From Giardia muris (Eukaryota > Fornicata > Diplomonadida > Hexamitidae), in contig CM016926.1 in NCBI GenBank assembly GCA_006247105.1, positions 2,294,001 through 2,358,000 on the forward strand: a stretch of 64,000 nucleotides of DNA, given 5' to 3'. Position numbers and translations under genes: made by a program. Shown here in pieces: positions 9,060 through 19,600 of the stretch (the stretch's first letter is position 1; every line of letters starts with the position of its first letter). The notes beneath the pieces are model-generated. The model saw nothing but the letters and a program-made list of their open reading frames with translations. It did no database searches and was not told where the DNA came from.

Positions 9060-9434
9060 CAACTCAATGAGGGGCATGTTTGAGCATCAGGCATCAATCC
9101 CCTCCTCCCCGCCTGAACACACCTTCCCCGATGCCCCAATCCTCCCCACCAACAAGGAGAGGCTCCCACAGACCCTAGGATTCAGTGCCCCTCCCGAGCC
9201 TGCGGGACGACCCGTTCGCTCCGGCCCTACCCCTGGATCCGCACCCCTCCGGTTGATGCTCCCCCCCGGCCTTCCCGACTGCAATCCCCAGTTCGGCCAC
9301 ACCCGCCGGGCAACTCGCGAGCTCGTTCCGAATTCGCAAGAGAAGCCGGCACGGGCCCTGTGAGTACTGCGGCGGAAGGCTCCGTGGGAGAGCTGGGTGC
9401 TGAACTTTTCCGGGTGGTCGAGGTCCACTATTGC
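9060..9434. other. Spacer upstream of ankyrin relic, downstream of tubulin fragment
   Basis: A C-rich pyrimidine-biased stretch of about 375 bp on the plus strand. Open frames on both strands (for example minus 9428-9087) have Arg/Gly/Pro-rich translations without recognisable motifs, and I regard them as compositional. Confidence 0.4.
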
Positions 9435-10376
9435 TCAGTGGGGCTCCTCCTCCATATTCTCGCCCTTGCCGTCGCCAAGGGTCTCGGCACCGATCTCCTC
9501 GTAGTCCTTCTCGAGGGCGGCAAGATCCTCACGAACCTCGGAGAACTCACCCTCCTCCATACCCTTGCCAACGTACCAGTGGACGAAGGCGCGCTTCGCA
9601 TACATGAGGTCGAACTTGTGATCCATGCGAGACCAGACCTCGGCGATGGCGGTCGTGTTCGAGATCATGAGGCACGAGAGCTGGACCTTTGCGAGGTCGC
9701 CACCAGGGATGACCGTCGGAGGCTGGTAGTTGATGCTGACCTTGAAGCCCGTGGGACACCAGTCGACGAACTGGATCGTGCGCTTCGTCTTGATGACTGC
9801 GATGGCCGCGTTGACGTCCTTGGGGACGACGTCGCCGCGGTACATCATGCAGCACGCCATGTACTTCCCGTGGCGCGGGTCGCACTTGACCATCATGTTC
9901 GCAGGCTCGAAGACGGAGTTGGTGAGCTCTGCAACGGAGAGCTTCTCGTGGTACGCCTTCTCGGACGAGATGATCGGAGCATAGGAGCAGAGCGGGAAGT
10001 GGATACGCGGGTAGGGGACGAGGTTCGTCTGGAACTCCGTCAGATCGACGTTGAGGGCGCCATCGAAGCGAAGAGAGGCCGTGATCGACGAGATGCACTG
10101 GGCGATCAGGCGGTTGAGATTCGTGTACGTCGGGCGCTCGATATCGAGGTTACGGCGGCAGATGTCGTACATTGCCTCGTTGTCGACCATGAACGCGCAG
10201 TCGGAGTGCTCGAGCATCGAGTGGGCAGCAAGAATCGTGTTGTAGGGCTCGAGGTCAACGAAGACCTCTTCCGTTCCCACACCGACTTCGATGTCCTGAG
10301 CACTCGCAGACCAGAAGGCCCAGAACATCGCCCTCGAGAAGGAGGTTACCCAATTGAGGACCGAGAGCCATGACAT
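9435..10376 (-). pseudogene. Truncated alpha-tubulin (C-terminal two thirds only)
   Basis: From about residue 45 onward this 313-residue frame is plain alpha-tubulin: [56 protein letters not shown] and [11 protein letters not shown]. It corresponds to about residue 183 to the C-terminus of the ~450-residue protein. The whole N-terminal half of the GTPase domain is absent, including the tubulin signature GGGTGSG loop, so it cannot bind GTP normally. The first ~44 residues are not tubulin-like. Substitutions at near-invariant sites (KVQLSC, VGKGMEE, SEVRED) and the PH rather than acidic-Tyr end also suggest decay. Its only ATG overlaps the start codon of the divergent kinase. Expression is doubtful. 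Confidence 0.8.
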
Positions 10377-11628
10377 GAAAGACCTTCAGAGACGCCTCGA
10401 GGAGGTGGAGGAGGAGAAGAGGATCCTCCTCCAGAACCTCGCTGCTGTTGGGGGCAGGCTTCCCCCTGCACGGGAGGACAGCTCTCTCATCTCATCCGCC
10501 ATCCAGGGAGACCTCGATACACTCCGAAGGCACCTCGACCAGGCGGGACAGAAGGACTCCTCAGGCATGACAGCCCTGATGCACGCCGCCTCCCGAGGCC
10601 AGACCGAGGTCGTCCGCCTCCTCCGGCCCCTCGAGGCCCGCCTTCAGGACGGGAGGGGATGGACGGCCCTGATGCACGCAGTGAGGGGAGGACACGAGGA
10701 GTGCGTCGGCCTCCTCCTTCTGGAGCAAGACATTGCTGATATGGAACACGACTTTCCTGAGGACATCGCTACAAAGTCCTACGAAGAGGCGGATGGCGAG
10801 AGGAAGGTCGTATACGAGAAGATTGTATCCCTTCTCGAGAAGAAGTCTCAGCTTCCGAGGCTTCCAAAGAACCTCTCGGGTTATCATTTGACCGCTGTGC
10901 TCGGAAAAGGGAGATTCGGTGCTGTCTATGCAGGCCATGGGAATGGTAGGAACGTGGCGGTCAAGGTTGTTAACCTTGGAGGACACGATGATAAGGGACG
11001 GGAAATGCTTCGCAAAGAGGCGGAGATACTCCTCTCCCTCGACCATCCAAACATCATCCGGTGCCTTGGGACAGGAGAGGACAGCATCGAGGACCTCTTT
11101 GTACTCGTGACGGATTTCTGTTGTGGGGACCTCCGTGAGGAGATGAACAGACGGAAGAAAGCCAGGTCCTCATATAGCGATCAAGAGGTCTGGAAGACGA
11201 TCCGAGAGGTGGCCGCCGCCCTCGCATACCTCCACGAGAAGAGGCATGTTCATAGAGACTTGAAGCCTGATAACGTCCTCATCGCTTCTGATGGTCGGTG
11301 TGTCCTCACAGACTTCGGGCTTACAAAAGTGCTCAGGGACTCGTCTCAGATGGCTACGTTCGCAGGGACACTGCCTTACATGGCCCCCGAGATCCTCCGA
11401 GGGGAGAACTACGACAAGTCCGTTGACGTCTGGGCCATGGGAGTGATGGGATATGAGTTGTGCACCCACGCCCTTCCGTTCAGGAACGTAGTAGCCATCA
11501 CCGAGGAAACGCCTGCTCCTTCTCTCGAGGGTCGTCCCTCGGACCTTGCTGACCTCATCTCCCGGATGCTCTCGAAGGATCCCAAAGACCGTCCGGCAGC
11601 ACGAGACGTCCTCGAGAAAGCCTCTTGA
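10375..11628 (+). CDS. Ankyrin-repeat NEK-like protein kinase, catalytically complete
   Basis: A 417-residue frame from the ATG at 10375. A short coiled coil (1-25) is followed by two ankyrin repeats (about 35-125) and a full kinase domain (about 170-417). The Gly loop is [11 protein letters not shown], the ATP Lys is K197 in VAVKV, the catalytic loop is HRDLKPDN at 293-300, DFG is at 313-315, and MAPEIL and DVWAMGV follow. NEK kinases with ankyrin repeats are greatly expanded in Giardia and are linked to cytoskeletal control. Unlike many of them, this one keeps all catalytic residues. The frame ends at a TGA directly before a second kinase-like region in another frame, so the gene may be the first half of a broken longer one. 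Its ATG overlaps the tubulin fragment's ATG on the other strand (CATG). Confidence 0.8.
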   Translation: MKDLQRRLEEVEEEKRILLQNLAAVGGRLPPAREDSSLISSAIQGDLDTLRRHLDQAGQKDSSGMTALMHAASRGQTEVVRLLRPLEARLQDGRGWTALMHAVRGGHEECVGLLLLEQDIADMEHDFPEDIATKSYEEADGERKVVYEKIVSLLEKKSQLPRLPKNLSGYHLTAVLGKGRFGAVYAGHGNGRNVAVKVVNLGGHDDKGREMLRKEAEILLSLDHPNIIRCLGTGEDSIEDLFVLVTDFCCGDLREEMNRRKKARSSYSDQEVWKTIREVAAALAYLHEKRHVHRDLKPDNVLIASDGRCVLTDFGLTKVLRDSSQMATFAGTLPYMAPEILRGENYDKSVDVWAMGVMGYELCTHALPFRNVVAITEETPAPSLEGRPSDLADLISRMLSKDPKDRPAARDVLEKAS

Positions 11629-13282
11629 CCTTCCTCCCGAACTGGGGCCCCTCACTATCACGGGACTCGTCGGGAACGACAAGACCGGGATCGTCTACAC
11701 GGCGTGCAACCGGAGCCACCGGAACTGCCTCCTGAGGGTCGTCCGGTACTCCAGCCTTCCCGAGAAGACACGACACGCCATCGGAGAAGAGGTGAGGATC
11801 CTCCCGAGTCTTCGTCACGAGAACGTGCTCTCCTGCCTCGGAGTGGTGGACGACCCCCCTCAGCAGACGGCGTACTTCGTCTTCCCCTGGCACCCCAAAG
11901 TACTCCTAGAGGAGATACGAGACCGCAGGGAGGCGGGCAGGCCCTTTGGGACTGACGAGCTCTGGAAGTGCATCCGTCAGATCGCGAACGGGATGCAGCA
12001 CCTCCACGAGCACGACTGGTTCTGCAGGGGTCTCTCACCCGCAAGTATCTACCTCTCGAAGGACGGGAAGTGTGTCCTCGCACCCTTCGAGCTCGCCCAG
12101 CCACTGGACGCTCCTCTCTACCTGGCTCCCGAGATCCAACGGGGGTCTCCGCACGATCCTGTCGCTGACGTCTGGACGCTCGGAGCCATCGTCTACGAGA
12201 TGTGTGCTGGAGTGCCTCCATTCAAGAGCGTTGATGAGATCTCATCCGGAGCCGTCCCCCGCATCGGAGGGAGGCCTGGAAGTCTCACCGACCTCGTTGC
12301 CAGGATGCTCTCGTTGTCTCCCGAGAGCCGTCCTTCGATTCAGGAGTGCCTGAGGTCGGTGCCACGGGGATCCGATCCCCATCCTCCCCAAGGGAGGAGT
12401 GAAGACCGCTTTATGAAGGCTCTCCGCTCTCGGGGCCGTGAAGCTTACGAGGAGGCCATGTCACTCTTCGAGGACGGTCTCGAACTGTCTCCCGAACAGA
12501 AGGCCGAGGCCTGCAGACTCGCCATTGCGAATGGATGGTCGAGGATGGCGGAGCAGTTCAAGGAAGCATACCGTCCCGAAGAAGGGAGAACGACGATGCT
12601 CATGTGTGCGGCGATGGACCGGAACCTCGACCTGCTCAGAAGGTATGTCCACGAACGCAGAAGGCAGGACGAGAACGGCTGGACGGCCCTGATGCACGCC
12701 ACGATTAGGAACCACTGCGATAGCGTGAAGGAGCTTCTCGACGAGGCCGACATCAAATCGACGAAGGAGGTGACCAGGAACGGATGCACCTTCCCCGCAG
12801 GAACAACGGCCGAGTCCATAGCGAAGGGAATGAGGCTGGATCCCATTCTCGATGTCCTGAAACCCATCGATATCGTCATTCCCTGTGAGAATGCCATTCT
12901 CAATGCCATCAAAAGTCGAAAGCCCGATATCGTTGAGAGACTGCTGAAAGAAGGACGGGAACTGACAGCTGAGGAGGAGGAGGCTTGTTGTCGAGCGGCC
13001 ATACTCAGGAACCTTCCAGAGGTGGCCGTACGCTTCGAGAGGAGCTACAGGCGGAGGGAAGGGGAGCCCACCATGCTCATCTGCGCCGCACGCAATAGAG
13101 ACGTGGAGCTTGCTCGGAAGTACATCAACGAGGCGGGCTGCCAGAACCCCAGCGACGGAAGGACCGCGACCATGATTGCAGCGAGGAATGGAGATGACGA
13201 GATAGTCCGCATCCTTGGGGACAGGGAAGCAGGCAGGATAGGAACGGGAGACGCCTCAGGACTACGCGACTGGGAGACCTGA
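11546..13282 (+). CDS. NEK-like pseudokinase plus ankyrin repeats, probably separated from upstream kinase by a frameshift
   Basis: The frame overlaps the upstream kinase end and has no ATG until codon 150 (11993), already inside the kinase fold. The kinase-like part begins right after the upstream stop (LGPLTITGLVG). Catalytic residues are lost: Arg replaces the ATP Lys (LLRVVRY), FCRGLSPAS replaces HRDLKPxN, and APFEL replaces DFG. LAPEIQ and DVWTLGAIVYEM are kept, so it is a pseudokinase. The second half has several ankyrin repeats (TTMLMCAAMDRN, WTALMHATIRNH, PTMLICAARNRD). One indel near 11610-11625 would fuse it to the upstream gene as an ankyrin-kinase-pseudokinase-ankyrin protein of about 965 residues. 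Alternatives are a real disruption or a sequencing error. Confidence 0.65.
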   Translation: MLTSSPGCSRRIPKTVRQHETSSRKPLDLPPELGPLTITGLVGNDKTGIVYTACNRSHRNCLLRVVRYSSLPEKTRHAIGEEVRILPSLRHENVLSCLGVVDDPPQQTAYFVFPWHPKVLLEEIRDRREAGRPFGTDELWKCIRQIANGMQHLHEHDWFCRGLSPASIYLSKDGKCVLAPFELAQPLDAPLYLAPEIQRGSPHDPVADVWTLGAIVYEMCAGVPPFKSVDEISSGAVPRIGGRPGSLTDLVARMLSLSPESRPSIQECLRSVPRGSDPHPPQGRSEDRFMKALRSRGREAYEEAMSLFEDGLELSPEQKAEACRLAIANGWSRMAEQFKEAYRPEEGRTTMLMCAAMDRNLDLLRRYVHERRRQDENGWTALMHATIRNHCDSVKELLDEADIKSTKEVTRNGCTFPAGTTAESIAKGMRLDPILDVLKPIDIVIPCENAILNAIKSRKPDIVERLLKEGRELTAEEEEACCRAAILRNLPEVAVRFERSYRRREGEPTMLICAARNRDVELARKYINEAGCQNPSDGRTATMIAARNGDDEIVRILGDREAGRIGTGDASGLRDWET

Positions 13283-13686
13283 AACCTCGTTGGCCTTATG
13301 AATAGAACGGTAGGGCCATCCGCGTGCATGCTGAGTGTTTGTATACTCGAGATCTCTATTAGAGGTTGAAGGGAAGAGTCTGAGAGGTTGTGGTGAGATA
13401 GGACGTGGAGATGTTCAGGATTGAGCCTTTGGAGTCAGGAGAGGTGGGAGTTTGAGTATTCGTCTTCTCAAGATAAGGAGCAAGCCAGGGCTACGTGCCA
13501 AGTTATACATCGTTGTACAAAGCCCCCCAAAAGCCGGCTTCAGGTCTTCCGACAAGTAAGAGTATTTCTAGTTTATCAGTGATTTAACTCTGGGGAGATG
13601 AAGAGATGATCGGAGGTTTCAGGGTAAAGCATTGAAACGATCAGTCCCCTTTTTTCAAGAGGCAGGTATCGCAATAGTACAAGAAA
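13283..13686. other. Spacer at right edge of accessory island
   Basis: About 400 bp, long for this genome. It contains no tRNA-like signature or supported ORF. The final bases (CAAGAAAATG) supply the AT-rich context typical of Giardia transcription initiators directly at the next gene's start codon. Confidence 0.5.
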
Positions 13687-16600
13687 ATGCAGGCCGATTG
13701 TCCGGTCCGCAAGATGGTCGCGATGGGAAGCTTGGATGGGCTCTCCACGATTGCCTCGCATCTCACGAAGGAGGAGGCAGCACAGCTTGGCCCAGTCCTG
13801 ATGGATTCCGTGAATAGATGTAATGCTGAGTCTAGAAGAGCGTATGAATACGTCCTCCGCTGTGCCCTCAGGTACGGTGGTGACTCCTTCGCCGATGCGT
13901 TGAGAAAAGCCGAACAGCGCCAACCCACAGCAACGCTCAAGTTTATCTCGTTGGCACTAACTCATGGGCCGGTTTGGGTGGTTCCTCATGCGGCAACGTA
14001 CAATATGCTTCTCAGTCAGCTTCTGTCAAAAGAGCTAGCCGCTCCAGAGCCCTCGGGTCATTATCTGAGTGCCATTTTGAACTGTTCCCCAACCTTGCCG
14101 TTCATCATCGCCGTGCTATCTAAAGCTATCCAACCGAAAGGGATTGTTTATGGGGCGGCACATACAAGCATGTTGGGGGCCTTGGCCCTCAGCGCACCGT
14201 GCTCAGGATTTGATAGTGGTTCCTTCCTTACACCCAGGGACTTGGATCTATGTCTAGTTACGCTTGAGGCAGGAGTGTCGGATAGGATGGTGGTGAAATG
14301 TATTGGGTGGAACCTTTTGCTCTCGCTACTTTTCCTTTTCCTTGAGCGGGACCGAGAAGCTTCACACGTGATGGTGCGTTTTATGTCTGAGTTGGCTACG
14401 GGAAATAGCATAGCTGGGAAGGAGCTTGCTTGTTTTTTCATGGTGTCACGGGTGGAAGGTGAGCTCATCAGTTTTGAGGGATTGGATGCGGCCCGGGTAG
14501 AACGCCTTCCCAAAGAGCTTCTCACGTGTGGACGTGTAGCACTCCGCGTGGCACTCCCGGTGTTGCAGAAGGAGGAGCTCTTTCAGAGTCTTCTGAAGCA
14601 CCTCATGAAGCATCCAGCCGCTCTTCAGAAGTTTCTCTATTCCTTGACGGTTGCGGTATGCGATGTGGATTATGAAGAGATAGGCACCGTTGTTAGGGTC
14701 ATAGTGGAACTGCAGAGACATAGGAAGCTCGATGCTGGGGCATGCCTCGGAGCTTTATACGCAGTCCAGTCAAGTACGTTGCCTCAGCACTTAATGGTAC
14801 GAGTCCTCGGTATTTTCCACTTGAAGCTTCTCGAAACAATAGCTTCTGATTCTGCATCGGCCTCTACTCTAGTCTTAGCGCTATATCGTCATACGCTCGG
14901 CTTGGCGTCGTCTGGTTCGTTGCCCTTTTCTTTAATACTCGCCTTGGCGTATGAGGCTGAGCTTTGCCTCACTGAGCTTCATCTAACCTTACCCCCTTTC
15001 CACTCTGGGCGCATCATACCTAGTTCCTGGGATGGGGCTGCAGAAGCTCTCATCGCACTCTGGTCTTTGCCCCTTTTTGGTCGTATTCTATCTAGACTGG
15101 TAACTAGGCTTTCAAAGGATGCACTACAACATTTTGTGGATATTCTATTTCAAGCATATCGCCTTCTGAAACCCGTTGTGCGTATCCTCACTATCACGGA
15201 TTTCGAAAGGAGCATCCTGGCCGCCAAGGGTGATTGCCTTGCTGACCTCACCACTGACCCCCCAATTCCACCCCAACAACCAGCGAACAAGGATGATCTG
15301 AAGCAGAACCAGCAATATGGGCGCGAAGTGGCGAAGTATGAGGCTACGCTGAAGGAGCTTCTAATCCACCAATCATCGATCCGAACAACTATCCTAGCAT
15401 CTCTTGAAGATGCTGCTAAACTCGGAATGACGCTTTCTTCCATTGCCAGTTCCCCTATGGTTCGGCAAACGACGTATCCCATTCTACTTAGCGAGCTGGC
15501 GGCGACCTTGGCTGATGCTGTCTGGGGTCTCCCTCTTTTACAAGCCGGATTTCTTCCGGAACTTATAAGTTTATGGCTTGATAAGGCACTGGGATGGACT
15601 GGACACAGGGATGTTGCATCTGGATGTACTATCAACCCCTACCTAGTCGCGATGGTCGTTGCAACGCTTTTCAAGGGTCAGAACGGACAAGAGGAGTATG
15701 ACCGGATTCGAACATTGGTATCTAGACTATTTGATAGGAACAGTCATCATTGGCACTGCGTCTTGCCTCCAGACCTTTGTTGGGGGGTTATCTCCTCGTC
15801 TGCCGTTTCCGTGTTACAAAGCAATATTATCTATGCCAGAACTCCAGTCGGATGCATGCTTGTTCCGCTCTATGGCCATATCCTTCGCCTGAATGACCGA
15901 TCCTTCTGTCCTCAGACGGCACGGCAACGTCTTTTCCAAGCTCTTTGTGATTCCTTAACCTTCCTGGAAAGTGGACCTGTAGCCTTCATAGTTCTTCGTC
16001 ACTTCCTCACCTTACTTGGCTTCACAGAGGCGGCACTACTTGGACGTACGATTTCCTCTCGTCTTTGTAGCCTTATTGACCCATCCGACCGCCTAGACGC
16101 GATACACTTGCTTTCGGCCTTCTTCTGCCATCCAACCAGCAAGGTTCAACGCATCATCGCGGTTGAAGGGATGCTGCAGCTCCCATCAGGCCCTGGGACT
16201 ACCCCTTTGGCTATCTCCGATCCCCTCATCTGTCTGAAGCTGGAGTTTGTGCGATCCGAGTACGTGGGAGATGCACTTGAGAGGTTCATTTCTGTGCACA
16301 CCCGTAGCCTTATCTTTAATGAGCGGCCCTTTGATCTCCTTAGAATCCTTTTCAGACTCGTATTTGAGGGGGAGCAGAACGCATTCCTTCTTCGAGCGTT
16401 CCCGACCGTCCTTTCCAATCTGCTTGATAGGCTTTGCGTTCAGTCTCCGAACGCCGCACTCGCGTCGCTCCACATTCTAATTAATGCTATTATCGGGCGG
16501 TATACGGTGCTTGAGGATGCATGCATTGATATTGGAACGTATCGAGCGGAGGTTCGCGCCTGTGCCTGGACTTGTCTGAAGCACGTTGTTTACCGCATAC

Positions 16601-19600
16601 CAGACATGAGCATCAGCCTTTCCGTGGGCCAAAGGGAGCTTGGAGACGAGGCAGAGCTCCTTTTGGCAGGTTGCCTTTCTCTTCTTCCGTCTTCCTCCTT
16701 CCCGATTTCGTGCTGCTTCCCGACTAACGATCAAGAGGAGCAAGTAACACGGCGGTTACGGAAGTTCAACGAGGCGACCCTGTTTGTGAGCGCGGAGGGT
16801 GGGCTCAATAAGAATCTCGTCATCGTCCCGAGCTTCTTCGACTCCAACGTCTTCAGGGCTATTCTGCTTCCCACGGACGACATTTTTATTGCGCAAAGTC
16901 CAGAGAAGGTTAGCTACGCAGAGACCCTTGCCTACATGTGCTTGAATGGTGGGTTGATCGATTACGATACGACCGCCGCAAAAGCTTGCCAGGAGATGTT
17001 TCAGTCACTCCTTAACCTTGACCGGGACAGATATGAGAAGAAGATTGCGCTTCTCAAGGACTCGAACCGGTTGGACTTGGTTGATGCGATGACGGTTCCT
17101 ACAATGGTGCTTACGCTTTTTGACCTGCTCCATAAGACTGCCTCTAACCTCCTGACACAGAAGACGTTTCATAGGTTCGTCACAGACCAAGACCGTCTCA
17201 ACTCCGTCTTGGAACTTCGACTGTTCTCGGCATCTCTGGAGCTGATGGCCAGTGTTTGTAACTGGCTACCACTCGATCATGAGGCACGCCAGCGTTATTT
17301 TGACCTGGTCAAGAAGCTTCTTGTTGTGCGAGATGAGTCAGACGATCTGGTTTTCTATCGTAGTCTGGTGCGGTGCTTTTCAATCGCGTTGCCTAATACC
17401 CCAGCCGCCCTTGTTTTAGCTCGTGAGAAACTCCTCACCCAGTATGGTGAAACCATCTTCTGTTATCCTCAAACATGCCCCGGTGCCCCCTATGCCCTTG
17501 CGGGTTTGACGGCCTATGTCGGTGTCGAGGGCCTTCTTGGACGCTCCAATGACGGGACCCCCACGCTCCCAACATACGTGACGCCACTCCTGACTTCAGA
17601 TGAGAATACGGTGAAGACGTACCAGCAACCTGACGGCGAGAAGCTCACGACGGTCAATCATGTCCTTGCGGGCCTCAATCTTGTCGAAGGCCTTTACATT
17701 GGATTTGGTGTCCTACTTGAGCCGTATTTGACTCTCCTCTTACCTCTTCTCCTTAGGCTTTCCGGCCATAGCAATCACGCTGTACTCACAAAGCTCGCCT
17801 CACTCCAGGTCACGATGCTTTGCACGTTGACCAAATTTGGGGTTCGTTACATCGTGCCGATTCTCCTGGAGGCTCTCGATCTACATGCAAGCTGGCAGGA
17901 GCGTCGAGGTGCCGCGGATCTCATCACCCAGATCGCTACGTTGGACTCTGCCACCATCACCCGTGCGACGGCCAAGCGACTCATCAGCCAAATCCTCCCC
18001 CAGGTCATCCCGGCACTCCTGACGGTGATAGTCCGCGACGCGAGCTATGCCTCGAAGACTGCCGCACAGCGCGCCATGGATGTGATCTCATTGTCCGTCC
18101 AATCCCCGGAGGTCAAGCTGCATATTCGTCTCATCCTGGAATCGTTTAGCAAGCCAGATCTCTTCCGAGAAGCCCTTTGCACCATGGCGGAGATCAACTT
18201 CACCACGAGGCTTGACGGGGCGGCGCTAACGCTACTGATTCCTCTTTGTATCCGTGCGCTTGAGGCACCGAGCTCTGTTGTTTACAAGCAGGGTGCGGAC
18301 CGGATGAAAGGGACGCATACGAAGGTTATCGCGTGTGAGTGCCTGAGGTTATGTGCGAGGATTGGCTATGCAGACGAGTTGCGTAACCATGCATCTGTGA
18401 TTGCAAATACTCTCCGCAAAATCCTTAAAGATTCAGACTCAGTTATTCGTTCAGCAGCCTGTAACTCTTTGGCCGCGTTGTGCCAAGCGTTACCATCTGA
18501 AACAGATGGGATCGTCAGTATTCTCTGGTACGACGTCCTAACTGCACCGATAACCTCGACTCCTGAGGCTCATGGAATCGCAGAGGCTTTGTGCTCGGTT
18601 CTGGTCACGATGCGTAGGCATGCTGAGCTCTATGCGAGACTACGTGAGTATCATGCGCAGGTATATGATTGGGTTAGTCCAACTCAGGGCGCCGTCCCAA
18701 GGGCGATGGAGAACTATGTCACGACGGCCAACCGTCTAGTGATGGTTCTGTTGTTACAATACCTTCCATGGCGCGTTCTGGATGCGCACGATTCGGAGCT
18801 CTCACATGACTTCGTGGACACCTTCTTTGAGGACGCCTTTTCGATGGCCTTCATCTCCTCGAAGGACGACCCGCGGAACTTCTTCGAGATTCGCCGCCAG
18901 ATCGCGCGGATCTTGGCGACCTCCTTCCTGGATGAGGACAAGTCGCGGATCAAGCATATCATCGACTCGATCTGCCACTTCGCGTTCTCGGATAAGAACG
19001 AGGTTCGGTACGTGTGCGTGTCGTTGATCGGGGACATTATCAGCGATCTGGGAGCAGAAGCCCTTACCCCGCAGGATGAAGATACCACATCCGAGGTGGG
19101 TAAGCTTAAGGCGCAACTGACTCTAGCTTCCGCGGTAAGTAACGAACGCTCTGGAAAGACAAAGGTTTTCGTCCCCGAGACGGCCATCCAGCGCGTCATC
19201 GCACATGTCGGGCGCGAGACCTACGATCGTATGCTGGCGCTTATCTTCCTACTTCGATTGGATCCGGTTCCTGATGTTCGAGGAGAGGCCCTATCAATTT
19301 GGAAGTCCGTCGTCATCAAGGCGGTCGTGACCGTCAATGAGTGTCTCGAGGCGATAACAGAATTGCTAGTCGTCGTCGGGGAGACGGCAACGACTGGGCC
19401 GACGCCTGAAGGGGTGTTTAGCCGAGCAGACTTGATTGACGCGGCGTTGAACGATCTAAGTGGGATGTCGCGCGTCCCAGCGGACACTTATATATACTCT
19501 CGCATCGAGGGAGTGTTGGAAACTATTGACGAAGAAGACCCACGACTACCCGGGCTTCTTTTCGTCCTTGCGACTCTTTTCAAGCACTTCGGCGTCCAAA

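Noticed and set aside
9360..10373. Long plus-strand ORF (337 codons)
   Set aside because: It is the exact antisense of the alpha-tubulin fragment. Strong third-position G/C bias of tubulin codons opens the opposite strand, and the translation has no family features.
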